Assembly (NCBI GenBank): GCA_002315435.1
Contig: DCFW01000022.1
Span: forward strand, 1-44,799
DNA from: Bacteroidales bacterium UBA1794
Lineage (GTDB): Bacteria; Bacteroidota; Bacteroidia; Bacteroidales; Bacteroidaceae
Length of the DNA stretch: 44,799 nucleotides
Direction of reading: 5' to 3'
The notes beneath the pieces were generated by a model that saw nothing but the letters and a program-made list of their open reading frames with translations, made no database searches and had not been told where the DNA came from. Position 1 is the first letter of the stretch; every line of letters starts with the position of its first letter. Shown here in pieces: positions 1-7,356 of the stretch. Both the position numbers and the translations under genes were made by a program.

Positions 1-239
1 GTTTTTAACTTATTTTTATTGTTTTGGTAGCGGTTTATTGGGGCTCTATATAATAAGGTGTAGTTTTTGTTAGTTTTGTGGGTTCTTGTGGATTATATTT
101 TTCTTTATAAAGTGATTGATTTAATAGGATTCTTTGGATATTTTTTGTTGATTCATAAAATTGATGAGGATTGTTGTATGGAATATTGTGGGTTATATTG
201 GATTTTATCATTGATTATTCTTGTTATTTGCTTTGCCTG

Positions 240-440
240 GCTGCTTGCTTGTTCGTTTTTTTCTTTGGCCACCCAAAGAAAAAAAGAACCAAAAAAAGAA
301 AAGTGCCGTCTGTCATTCCAAAGCTACTCCGAGCCAACTTTGTGCTAAAACGAACAAACGCCCTCGCTTCGCTCACTTAAACGTGTTCGTTTCTTAACGC
401 CCAAAGCTGGCTCTACGCTCACGCTTTTCCATGAAGGCCG
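240..440. repeat. Dispersed-type structured repeat, non-coding
   Basis: The first 741 bases hold no convincing gene. Within them is a structured block. It has a hairpin (TTCTTTGG at 261-268 with CCAAAGAA at 273-280) in an A/T-tract context. It also has a nested stem: GAGCCAACTTTG (331-342) with CAAAGCTGGCTC (402-413) outside, and AAACGAACA (348-356) with TGTTCGTTT (384-392) inside. The leading stretch CTGCTTGCTTGTTCGTTTTT (241-260) recurs almost exactly at about 2647-2666, in the gap downstream of the DUF3795 gene. Blocks of this style are scattered in Bacteroides genomes, but that is recollection, not a search. Short reading frames here are low-complexity and look spurious. Confidence 0.4.
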
Positions 441-573
441 GAGGAGAATGAGAGAATGCTTTTTCCTTTTTTCCTCTTTCTTTTTGCTCTTATTTTTTTT
501 GTTACTTGCTCCGCTTGCTTCGCATTGCTCCGTAGGTTACTTTGAGATTCCCCTTTCTTTTTTGCTTGATTTT

Positions 574-655
574 TGTTACCTATATATAAGGTGTACATAT
601 AATATAGGTGTCGGCAGCTCAAAGATATTGGCAAATCTATTCCTTTTTTGAATAA
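574..655. repeat. Left copy of imperfect direct repeat flanking the ATPase cassette
   Basis: This copy runs from TGTTAC to GAATAA and aligns with 3334-3422 in the same orientation, at roughly 80% by eye. The differences are small TA-dinucleotide indels and scattered substitutions. It contains two AGGTGT/GGTGT words after TATATA tracts. On the minus strand it contains TATCTTTG, a match to the Bacteroidetes -7 box. A shorter similar word (TATATAATAAGGTGTAG) lies at about 47-64. Confidence 0.75.
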
Positions 656-741
656 GTGAAGTCTATCGTTCTTTTTCCGGACAGTTGTACCTTGTACTAT
701 TACTTGTCCTACATAATCAAAATATAGCTGTAACGGTTTTC

Positions 742-1362
742 TTATAATTCGTATTCTCCCGGATAAATGACTTGTATAAATGTGAAGTGTTCGTTTAATG
801 TATCTTTCTGTGATATGACAGGTCCGAACTTTAGGGGCTTAAAAAAATTGTTCATAGAATTTTCGACAAGACCTGTTGATTCACCATTGAGGTCTTTTAG
901 TCGATACGTGAAAAGACCGATGCACTGAGAATATTTTTGAATATAATCTTTTATATTATTTACACGATAAAGCTTTGTTATGGTTTCATTGAATTGACAA
1001 ACAGCGGTTGCTCGTTTCCCTCTTTCTGATTCAATATACTGTTGTTTTGAGCAGCTTTGTTCATTCAAAATAAATTTTCCATTATCAGATGTATAGACAA
1101 TGCAATCGCATTTTTTTCCTTCACCGGCTTTAGTTCCCTGTAGGCTATTGATAAAATCTTCGTATTCGATAACGGTAGCGTCTTTCCCTTCACAAATAAA
1201 AATAGCTACCTGTTGGTTACAGGTTTCTTTTTCCGGGCAGTTGTTACACGCTTTGGGATCATGAAGTGAAAAATCTGTAGAGTATATTATTTGATTTACG
1301 TTAAGATTACGTACTAACCCATATGTTATTTTGAAATCATTTTCCAGTAATTCTTTCATCAT
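742..1362 (-). CDS. Cysteine-rich partner protein of an AAA/ABC-type ATPase
   Basis: This 206-residue protein is not a family I recognise. Its start overlaps the stop of the upstream ATPase by four bases (ATGA), so the two are almost certainly co-translated and may form a complex. It carries nine cysteines, including C39-x2-C42-x5-C48, which could bind metal. Two weak motif resemblances are worth testing. Residues 57-61 (C-E-G-K-D) recall the toprim-like start of RloB-type partners. D86 followed by E101 recalls the spacing of PD-(D/E)xK nucleases, although no lysine follows. Neither is convincing alone. There is no signal peptide or membrane segment, so it is probably cytoplasmic. By position it is the effector or adaptor of the ATPase, which is an inference from organisation only. 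Confidence 0.75.
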   Translation of the reverse strand: MMKELLENDFKITYGLVRNLNVNQIIYSTDFSLHDPKACNNCPEKETCNQQVAIFICEGKDATVIEYEDFINSLQGTKAGEGKKCDCIVYTSDNGKFILNEQSCSKQQYIESERGKRATAVCQFNETITKLYRVNNIKDYIQKYSQCIGLFTYRLKDLNGESTGLVENSMNNFFKPLKFGPVISQKDTLNEHFTFIQVIYPGEYEL

Positions 1363-2549
1363 TTGTTTCTTGCTTGCAAATCTGTGTATTCATTATATAT
1401 ATCACTCATCGTTTCGGAAAGGTCTATCGTATTCACTACATCCTCTCCGGTTTGCAGATTCTTTGCCATCAAATTTTGCAACGTACCATCCTTTATACGA
1501 TAAACCGCTAATTGGTCGGCATCAATGCCAATTGCTTCCGGTTCATATTTTTTCCGACGAAGAAGTACATTCAAATGATTAATAATATATGGACTATGTG
1601 TTGCAATCATTAAAGATAATTGGCGATCACTGGAGTGATTCATGAAACAGTCCTTTACAAGCATATCCGTTAGTTTCCTTTGCGCATCGGGATATAGGCT
1701 CAATTCAAGCTCTTCGATATGCAAATGCACCCATTTGGGCATATCACCCATTTCTATATTAGGTTTGAAATTAGTTAAACGATCAGCTTCAAAGAGATAA
1801 TCGAATGTTGCTCTCCTGAATGCGTCTTTAAATGAGAAATCTTCAGCCATGTATTGAGTGATTGCAACTAGCGATGAAGATGTCTGCACACCTGAAGATG
1901 CATTTTTCAGTTCAATTTGATAGCTTTTATCATCATCTGATATTGTGTATTTCTTCTTGCCCGATTTCTTTTGTATATTCAAATGCATGGATAAATGACT
2001 CAATGGTATATCTTTTAGGACATTTGTCGCATCATCAAAATCATTATATGTTTCATGAAAATAAAATCCCAATTTCGAGTTTTTATTTGATGCTCCATAC
2101 TCTGACCATGCAGGTATTACATTCCTATTCTCTGAAATAAAAGATATCTTGAAAAAAACCAAATCATCATCAGTAATGTCAGGCAATGGAGATAATTTCT
2201 TTTTCTCATAACTGATCTCATATCTATGCCCATTCATCTCAACTACGTAATTTACGGATGACAAAGAAGTCAACATCTCTATCATACCGGATCTTTTCCA
2301 ATAACTATCCATTTGTATTCGGAAGTAAGTTCCTTTGAGATTTCCATTTCTCAACCATGAACGGATCATTGCTTTTTTGTAAAGATAACGAAATAGGGCG
2401 ATGATTTTGAGTAAAGTACTTTTTCCGCTGGCCGATTCACCGATCAGCACTGTGAAGGGTTTAATATCTTCAATGTTTATGTCTTTAAGCGGACCTATCT
2501 CTTTGATGTGAATTGACTCTTTCATGATTATTGTATTATCAGTCAGCAT
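1359..2549 (-). CDS. AAA/ABC-type ATPase (OLD/RecF-like, AAA_15/AAA_21 class)
   Basis: This is a 396-residue SMC/ABC-fold ATPase. It shows Walker A at residues 37-45 (GESASGKST), a signature-like SSGVQ stretch around residue 220, and a Walker B region with paired glutamates (HIEELELSLYPDAQ). Near the C-terminus is the ATHSPY switch/H-loop motif. This layout is typical of the stand-alone ATPases in anti-phage and plasmid-exclusion systems such as Septu PtuA, RloA, AriA and OLD, where a second protein is the effector. An alternative start at 2525 (MKESIHI) is plausible, since a promoter box lies only 14 bases before the ATG at 2549. The gene overlaps its partner by four bases. I see no nuclease domain fused to it. 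A defence role is inferred, not shown. Confidence 0.88.
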   Translation of the reverse strand: MLTDNTIIMKESIHIKEIGPLKDINIEDIKPFTVLIGESASGKSTLLKIIALFRYLYKKAMIRSWLRNGNLKGTYFRIQMDSYWKRSGMIEMLTSLSSVNYVVEMNGHRYEISYEKKKLSPLPDITDDDLVFFKISFISENRNVIPAWSEYGASNKNSKLGFYFHETYNDFDDATNVLKDIPLSHLSMHLNIQKKSGKKKYTISDDDKSYQIELKNASSGVQTSSSLVAITQYMAEDFSFKDAFRRATFDYLFEADRLTNFKPNIEMGDMPKWVHLHIEELELSLYPDAQRKLTDMLVKDCFMNHSSDRQLSLMIATHSPYIINHLNVLLRRKKYEPEAIGIDADQLAVYRIKDGTLQNLMAKNLQTGEDVVNTIDLSETMSDIYNEYTDLQARNK

Positions 2550-2562
2550 ATTGTCTTTTGTA

Positions 2563-2570
2563 CAAATATA
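2563..2570 (-). promoter_or_regulatory. Bacteroidetes -7 promoter box for the ATPase operon
   Basis: On the minus strand this reads TATATTTG, an exact TAnnTTTG match. A TTGT word sits 19 bases further upstream, close to the TTTG -33 element. It lies immediately before the ATPase start codon, implying a very short leader. Confidence 0.55.
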
Positions 2571-2772
2571 ATAGAAGTTTCAATACATTACAACTGCATT
2601 CTTACTTTTCTTTTATCATCTCATTTCCCCTAATTGTTCAATAAACTGCTTGCTTGTTCGTTTTTTCTGCTTTACTTTGGGTTCACCAAGAAAAGGTAAT
2701 ACGTTCCTTATATGGTTATAAGTCCCTTTTATGAAAAACCTCTTCTTTCAGCGAAGATACTTTTTGCAGAAG

Positions 2773-3123
2773 TTATTTAGTTGTCAAAGATAGAAGATTG
2801 TCTTTTGCGCTAGGGGTATGCTGAAAAATTGAACCAACTGTCCGGCAATTATCCAATTCCTTACAATCGCCGCAGGTGCTAAATCCTTTTTCGTATACAC
2901 ATTTGCGGATTTCGCAATAATCACTGCAATACGCAAATTTTACTCCATCTGCACGACAGCCCATACAATTTATGGTTGCTGCTGTAATTTCCGGTGCATT
3001 GTTCATTACACTCCACTTTTGGGCGGTCTTTTCTCTTAACTCATTGTCGTTTCTGACAGTGGCTATGCGGGCATCGCAACTTTCGCAATCTAATCCGCAA
3101 CATGCAATTAATTGTTTCATCAT
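2773..3123 (-). CDS. DUF3795 cysteine-rich small protein
   Basis: The protein is about 116 residues and dense in cysteine pairs: CCGLDCESC near the N-terminus, then CMGC, CSDYC, CVY and CGDCKELDNC. This is the pattern of the DUF3795 family, thought to be zinc-binding with no established function. I place the start at the ATG at 3123 (MMKQL) rather than the upstream TTG at 3132, because that TTG is part of a promoter-like box. The frame is complete and has no signal peptide. It is transcribed in the same direction as the ATPase pair but separated from it by about 220 bases containing the ATPase promoter, so it is probably a separate unit inside the same repeat-bounded segment. Confidence 0.85.
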   Translation of the reverse strand: MMKQLIACCGLDCESCDARIATVRNDNELREKTAQKWSVMNNAPEITAATINCMGCRADGVKFAYCSDYCEIRKCVYEKGFSTCGDCKELDNCRTVGSIFQHTPSAKDNLLSLTTK

Positions 3124-3129
3124 TGGGTG

Positions 3130-3137
3130 CAAAGTTA
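3130..3137 (-). promoter_or_regulatory. -7 promoter box almost abutting the DUF3795 start
   Basis: The minus strand reads TAACTTTG, a TAnnTTTG match whose last base is only six bases before the ATG at 3123. If it is used, the transcript would be leaderless or nearly so. No TTTG at the canonical 19-base spacing was found. Confidence 0.4.
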
Positions 3138-3333
3138 TTATTTTTTCTCAAAGTTTTAATTCGGGTAGGCTATTAATGCTTCTTTCAGATGTTGCTGACA
3201 GATTTGTAGATTCTGCAATACAAACGCATAAGTAATCATTTTCTGATTACTTTTGCGTTTGCATTGCAGAAATAGAGAAAATACTTCTTCTTTTCATAAC
3301 TGATTGTATGTTTATTCTCATGTCTTCTATTGC

Positions 3334-3422
3334 TGTTACTTATATATAATAGGTGTACATATAATATATATAGGTGTCAGCGGCACAAAGATATTCGCAT
3401 TTCTATTCTTTTATTTGAATAA
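3334..3422. repeat. Right copy of imperfect direct repeat flanking the ATPase cassette
   Basis: Second copy of the repeat at 574-655, same orientation. It is slightly longer because of extra TA dinucleotides between the two AGGTGT words. The minus strand again carries TATCTTTG, pointing toward the DUF3795 and ATPase genes. Together the copies bracket 656-3333. Confidence 0.75.
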
Positions 3423-3452
3423 TGGCAGTCATTGCCCTAAAACATTCATATA

Positions 3453-3571
3453 TTGTGTTTAACACAAAAGATAGAAGCCATATCATAATAAATTCTTGAG
3501 ATCAGGAATCCTTAAATAATCTTATATTAGTTACTAAACATATTACTATCAGGATATAATCATTAATTTTG
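3453..3571 (+). promoter_or_regulatory. Promoter and candidate operators of the regulator-nucleotidyltransferase operon
   Basis: TAATTTTG at 3564-3571 matches the -7 consensus 23 bases before the ATG at 3595. Upstream are two short perfect palindromes with one-base centres: TTGTGTT-T-AACACAA (3453-3467) and TTAGT-T-ACTAA (3527-3537). ATCAGGA is directly repeated at about 3501 and 3548. Such sites fit autoregulation by the winged-helix protein encoded next, as known for AbiEi. That link is an inference. Confidence 0.45.
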
Positions 3572-3594
3572 CACAAAATCATTACTATTTGATT

Positions 3595-4566
3595 ATGAGC
3601 AATTTTAACGATTATATAGAGTTGACGGAGAATTATATTAATTCGATGTTAGATGAAAAAATCCATTTGCAGCCAATAAAAAAGTCTCTGTTGGCAAAAT
3701 TGCCAGTGTCACTTACCAGTAACTTTCACTTCTATTCAGGGCAGATTATAAATACCAAAATCATTTTTGCCTATATAGCTGACGGCAATAGCTTTTCTCC
3801 TGCCCAAATGCAAAAGTTGTTATCGCTGATGGAGAAGAAATGCGGCACCCAAGTAATTGCCATTTTAGGGAATGTGGCATCCTATAATTTACAAAGGCTG
3901 ATTGCACAAAAGGTAAACTTCATCATTCCCCCAAAACAGATGTTCATACCGTCATTGCTTATTGACCTGAGAAAGCAAAAGTTGATAGATAATGACATTG
4001 CCACCCCGATGCCGGCTATAGCACAGTGTATGCTGTTATTTCACATTGAGATAGAATCATTGGATGGTAAGCAGACTCAGGATATTGCAAAGATTTTTAA
4101 TGTGTCTTATGCAAATGCTAATCGGGCAATTCGATGGTTAAAGGCTCACAATATAATAACGATCAATGATGAAAGAACAAAAGAGATAGTATTTGAACAT
4201 GGGAAAAAAGATACTTGGGAAGCAGCTCTTTCATTTTTCAAATCTCCCGTAGAAAAGACAGTATATACAGATTCTCAATTGGAAGATGCAATGGAATGTG
4301 GTATAAATGCTTTGTCTGAATACTCAATGATAAATAGAGAAAAACGCTTTTGTTACGCTATCACAAAAGAGGCTTTAAAAAACATAGATTCTTTGGTCCA
4401 CAAAGAATATGGTACCAATGTTGTAGAAGTCTGGCGTTATGATCCACGTTTGCTCAGTAAAACAGAAACTGTAGACAAACTCTCTCTCTACCTATCTTTA
4501 AAGGACAATGAAGATGAGCGAGTACAAATAGAGTTAGAAAACTTAATGAATGAAATACAATGGTAA
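3595..4566 (+). CDS. Winged-helix transcriptional regulator, probable antitoxin-like partner
   Basis: The protein is 323 residues from the ATG at 3595; a TTG two codons earlier is less likely. Residues 158-190 form a helix-turn-helix (QDIAKIFNVSYANANRAIRWL) of the MarR/winged-helix type, after a roughly 150-residue N-terminal domain resembling the sensor part of Bacteroidetes regulators. The C-terminal 120 residues match nothing I recognise. The last seven bases overlap the following nucleotidyltransferase gene, giving tight coupling. In AbiE-type (type IV) toxin-antitoxin systems a winged-helix protein neutralises and autoregulates an AbiEii nucleotidyltransferase. This gene occupies the same position, but the helix-turn-helix is internal rather than N-terminal, so it may be a diverged or different regulator. 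Confidence 0.82.
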   Translation: MSNFNDYIELTENYINSMLDEKIHLQPIKKSLLAKLPVSLTSNFHFYSGQIINTKIIFAYIADGNSFSPAQMQKLLSLMEKKCGTQVIAILGNVASYNLQRLIAQKVNFIIPPKQMFIPSLLIDLRKQKLIDNDIATPMPAIAQCMLLFHIEIESLDGKQTQDIAKIFNVSYANANRAIRWLKAHNIITINDERTKEIVFEHGKKDTWEAALSFFKSPVEKTVYTDSQLEDAMECGINALSEYSMINREKRFCYAITKEALKNIDSLVHKEYGTNVVEVWRYDPRLLSKTETVDKLSLYLSLKDNEDERVQIELENLMNEIQW

Positions 4567-5345
4567 AAGGTATTGAAAAATTCAAGGAATTTTTCGAAGG
4601 ATATGAAGATAATTATGTGATTATTGGTGGAACAGCATGTGAGGTTCATGAGGAAATCTACGCTCAAACTCCACGAGCAACAAAAGACATAGATATTATA
4701 CTCATCGTTGAAGCTTTGTCTTCTGAATTTGTAAACCGATTTTGGAACTTTGTGAAAACAGCTGAGTATGATGTGAGAAATAAAGGTATTAGTGACAATG
4801 GGGGGTATAAACATGAACACTATCGGTTTATGAAACCCCAAAATGATGCGTTCCCCTATCAAGTGGAACTCTTTTCCAGAAACTTGGGACTTTTGAACTT
4901 TCCCGAAGATTCACGTATTACGCCCATTCCTGTAAGTGACGATCTTTCTAGTCTCTCTGCTATTCTGATGGATAATGGCTATTATCATTTCACCATTGAA
5001 CATAGCCAACCGGAAGATGGTATTCACATAGCCAATGTAGAAAGTCTTATATGTTTGAAGAGTAAAGCTTTTCTTGATCTTACGGAGCGTAAGGCAAGAG
5101 GCGAACAGGTCGACAGTAAGCACATCACCAGGCATAAGAACGATGTTTTCAGATTGGCAGCCATGTTGGCACCATCAGACATATATGTGCTTCCGGAAAC
5201 ATTAAAAAAGGATGTAGAGAACTTCTGTAAAACAGTAAAGAAAGAATTGCCTAATTCAGATTTCCTCAAATCTGCAAATCTAAAAAATATCACAAGTAAA
5301 CAGTTAATAGAACAAATAGAAATCAGTTTCTTGCAAAATGGTTAG
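4560..5345 (+). CDS. AbiEii-like nucleotidyltransferase
   Basis: This 261-residue protein has the polymerase-beta-type nucleotidyltransferase signature. It has IIGGTA at residues 21-26, D43-I-D45 in a TKDIDI context after 17 residues, and a probable third carboxylate E103 in QVELFS. A helical C-terminal half follows. The GG...DxD arrangement is that of AbiEii/AbiGii toxins and related DUF1814-like enzymes, which transfer nucleotides to tRNA or other targets. The start overlaps the regulator by seven bases and the end overlaps the phosphoesterase by eight bases, so all three proteins are probably made together. The catalytic residues look intact, so it should be active. The substrate cannot be told from the sequence. 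Confidence 0.85.
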   Translation: MVKGIEKFKEFFEGYEDNYVIIGGTACEVHEEIYAQTPRATKDIDIILIVEALSSEFVNRFWNFVKTAEYDVRNKGISDNGGYKHEHYRFMKPQNDAFPYQVELFSRNLGLLNFPEDSRITPIPVSDDLSSLSAILMDNGYYHFTIEHSQPEDGIHIANVESLICLKSKAFLDLTERKARGEQVDSKHITRHKNDVFRLAAMLAPSDIYVLPETLKKDVENFCKTVKKELPNSDFLKSANLKNITSKQLIEQIEISFLQNG

Positions 5346-6108
5346 AATACAATATGCGTCCGACCTACATTTGGAATTTGCAGAAAATAGCAGTTATCTG
5401 AAACATCATCCCCTGATTGTTGCAGGTGATATATTATTATTAGCAGGAGATGTGGGGTATATAGGTGATGACAATTATTCAAAACATCCTTTTTGGGATT
5501 GGGCTTCTGACAACTTTGAAAAAGTAATTGTCATTCCCGGAAACCATGAATTTTATAAGATGTTTGACATCGATAAAATGTATAACGGATGGAAATATCC
5601 TATACGTTCAAACGTTTGCTGTTATTACAATACAGTGATACCACTTAGAAATGATGTGGAACTTATAGCGACCACACTTTGGTCTATGATTGAACAAAAG
5701 AACGCATTTTATACAGAAAGCGCTATAACTGATTTCCGACGTATAAGATATGGCAGTCAACCATTAGATTGGAACAGATTCAATGAAGAACATGAAAGGT
5801 GCGTTGATTTCTTAACGGATTCAATAGAACGGAGTTCTGCTAAACATATTTTGGTTGCTTCTCATCATGTTCCTTCGTTTGATTTAATGTCTCCAGAGTT
5901 TGACGGAAGCCCTTTGAATGGGGCATTCACGGTGGAACTTAAGCCTTTAATATCAGAAAGTCCTATTGAATATTGGATATATGGTCATTCGCATCGTAAT
6001 ATAGACGCTGTGATAGGAAAAACAAAATGCGTATCAAATCAGTTGGGCTATGTTTTTCAGAATGAGCATTTAACTTTCAATCCGGAAAAAAACATTGTAA
6101 TAGAATAG
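5338..6108 (+). CDS. Calcineurin-like metallophosphoesterase
   Basis: A complete 256-residue metallophosphoesterase. Metal-ligand motifs occur in order: D9-x-H11 (SDLHLE), G37-D38, G68-N69-H70-E71, H176-H177 (ASHHVPS) and G216-H-S-H219. There is no signal peptide, so it is cytoplasmic. It is the third gene of the operon and overlaps the nucleotidyltransferase by eight bases. Family members hydrolyse phosphomonoesters, phosphodiesters or nucleotides. Its coupling to a nucleotidyltransferase suggests it could remove the added nucleotide, degrade a nucleotide product, or act as a second effector; these are inferences. The gene ends within a few bases of an apparent sequence junction. Confidence 0.9.
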   Translation: MVRIQYASDLHLEFAENSSYLKHHPLIVAGDILLLAGDVGYIGDDNYSKHPFWDWASDNFEKVIVIPGNHEFYKMFDIDKMYNGWKYPIRSNVCCYYNTVIPLRNDVELIATTLWSMIEQKNAFYTESAITDFRRIRYGSQPLDWNRFNEEHERCVDFLTDSIERSSAKHILVASHHVPSFDLMSPEFDGSPLNGAFTVELKPLISESPIEYWIYGHSHRNIDAVIGKTKCVSNQLGYVFQNEHLTFNPEKNIVIE

Positions 6109-6191
6109 CCATTGCAGACATAGTGAATAGTAGTCACCACCTTCGCTTTCCGTACTGATTCAATCGGCATCAATACCTCGATATTGGTCAT
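6057..6191 (-). pseudogene. Truncated 5' end of a gene downstream of the muramidase
   Basis: An ATG at 6191 follows the muramidase stop codon directly (TAAATG). It opens a frame of about 27 plausible codons beginning MTNIEVLMPIESVRKAKVVT. At about 6109 the frame enters the antisense of the phosphoesterase gene and soon stops, 44 codons in total. The sequence before the junction reads like a real N-terminus in the same operon as the muramidase. I interpret it as a gene cut off when the operon at 3595-6108 was inserted or the region was rearranged. Confidence 0.35.
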
Positions 6192-6815
6192 TTACTTGAA
6201 CAGCTCCACCGCTTTTTTGTAGGCTTCACTGAGTTTCTCAGCGTAGTGATTTTGTGCATAGCCTGCTCCATTGTAAACCTGTGCAAAATGGCTCCAATTG
6301 CATTGGCGAAGGGGTGATAACAGATTGTTGTTTTTTAAAAAGGCTACTGTTAGTTTGAGTTGCTGGTACTCGCTCTCTGCCATTAACTTTACAAATTCGT
6401 GTATGTTGGCTATTCCACATTGACTGTGATTGAATCCCATTATTTGAAAGAGACCCCAACTTGCCGAGCAATAGGCCGCTTCTTCGTTGATGCTACAAGC
6501 ACGCTTCAATCGGGCGTATTCATACTGTCCGCCTTGATATTTGCTGCGATCCCATTTGGGATAAAGGATGTCTGCATTGCCGTTGATGTGCTGCATGGGA
6601 TTGATTTTGCGAATGAGGAGCTGCTTCCAAAAGATGTGCCCTTCAAATAGGATGGTGGGCTTACCGGAAGCAATGAAGCCGCCTCGTCCTGCAGTTTCTA
6701 CTACTTGCACAGCCTTTAGTGCAGCTGGAGGGATATTGATGCTTTTAGCGACTAGCAGTATTTCTGTATTGGTGAGGGTGATGCCGGGGATTTGTGGATA
6801 TTTAGGGGTATTCAT
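6192..6815 (-). CDS. N-acetylmuramidase-family (DUF3380) peptidoglycan hydrolase
   Basis: This 207-residue protein matches the DUF3380 muramidase family found in phage endolysins. It has VVETAGRGGF near residue 40 with the probable catalytic glutamate, ILFEGHIFWKQL, SASWGLFQIMGFN and YNGAGYAQNHYAEKL. It should cleave the glycan strand of peptidoglycan. No signal peptide is visible, which is typical of phage-type lysins that need a holin or other export. It lies downstream of the HU-like and coiled-coil genes and is transcribed with them. A 4-base overlap with a small upstream frame suggests coupled translation. In Bacteroides, lysis-type hydrolases next to HU/DUF4248 genes are common remnants of mobile elements. 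Confidence 0.88.
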   Translation of the reverse strand: MNTPKYPQIPGITLTNTEILLVAKSINIPPAALKAVQVVETAGRGGFIASGKPTILFEGHIFWKQLLIRKINPMQHINGNADILYPKWDRSKYQGGQYEYARLKRACSINEEAAYCSASWGLFQIMGFNHSQCGIANIHEFVKLMAESEYQQLKLTVAFLKNNNLLSPLRQCNWSHFAQVYNGAGYAQNHYAEKLSEAYKKAVELFK

Positions 6816-6955
6816 TTTGTTGGTTGTTTTGTTAGATTAAAGAAAAATGTATCAGACAAAGAGATTTGGCACTCATTCCATCCGGTGGTCAAGAGGCGCA
6901 GCCGATCAATTACCTGCCTTGCTTGACGATTGGGATACATGGATGGGCTTGTCAT
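6812..6955 (-). CDS. Small hypothetical ORF coupled to the muramidase
   Basis: A 47-codon frame (or 42 codons from the second ATG at 6940) ends with TGA overlapping the muramidase ATG by four bases. It includes RQARQVIDRLRLLTTGWNEC. It sits in the 200-base gap between the coiled-coil gene and the muramidase in an otherwise compact operon. No family is recognised. It could be a small real gene or a decayed fragment of a larger one. Confidence 0.3.
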   Translation of the reverse strand: MTSPSMYPNRQARQVIDRLRLLTTGWNECQISLSDTFFFNLTKQPTK

Positions 6956-7021
6956 CTTTGCGCTGATACATTTCTTAGATTTACTATCTCCCTCCGATTG
7001 GGAGCATAAATCCGTTTACTC

Positions 7022-7324
7022 TCATTTCACTGCCAATTTGCAGCTCTGCGCTTCCTTGCAGCTGTTTGCGACTGCTGTTACCAACTCTTCTTTGAGTGTG
7101 CACACTTCCTCATGCATCTCTCTGATTTTCTTCGACAACTCGAAATAGTCATTGATTGCCTGTTCCAAATGGTCGATCAATGTTTTGTACTGACCCATGA
7201 TCAGGTCGGCAAACTCTTGCATGGCTTTCACATTTTCCTTGTCTTTCAGGAGAGGCGAAGCGATGGCGGACAATATCCGCCATGCTTTGCCAAGGATCAC
7301 TCCCATCACTTTCACTGCACTCAT
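7022..7324 (-). CDS. Small coiled-coil protein of the HU/muramidase block
   Basis: The protein has 100 residues. The N-terminus (VMGVILGKAWRILSAIASPLL) is amphipathic or weakly hydrophobic. The rest is helical with heptad-like spacing (KTLIDHLEQAINDYFELSKKIREMHEEVCTL in part), indicating a coiled coil. I recognise no family. It starts 32 bases after the HU-like gene and precedes the muramidase. By position it might assist the lysin, for example as a membrane-associated partner or spanin/holin-like factor, but nothing in the sequence proves this. Confidence 0.65.
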   Translation of the reverse strand: MSAVKVMGVILGKAWRILSAIASPLLKDKENVKAMQEFADLIMGQYKTLIDHLEQAINDYFELSKKIREMHEEVCTLKEELVTAVANSCKEAQSCKLAVK

Positions 7325-7356
7325 TGGTTGCTACTACTTGTTTGGATTATTACACC

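Noticed and set aside
67..348. Possible small hydrophobic protein gene
   Set aside because: Low-complexity translation, no good start signals, and the frame runs through the hairpin repeat at 258-283.
331..413. attC-like integron recombination site
   Set aside because: A nested stem exists, but there is no integrase and no paired core sites, and no cassette boundary is visible.
574..3422. Invertible DNA switch (phase variation)
   Set aside because: The repeats are in direct, not inverted, orientation, and no invertase gene is present, so inversion is not expected.
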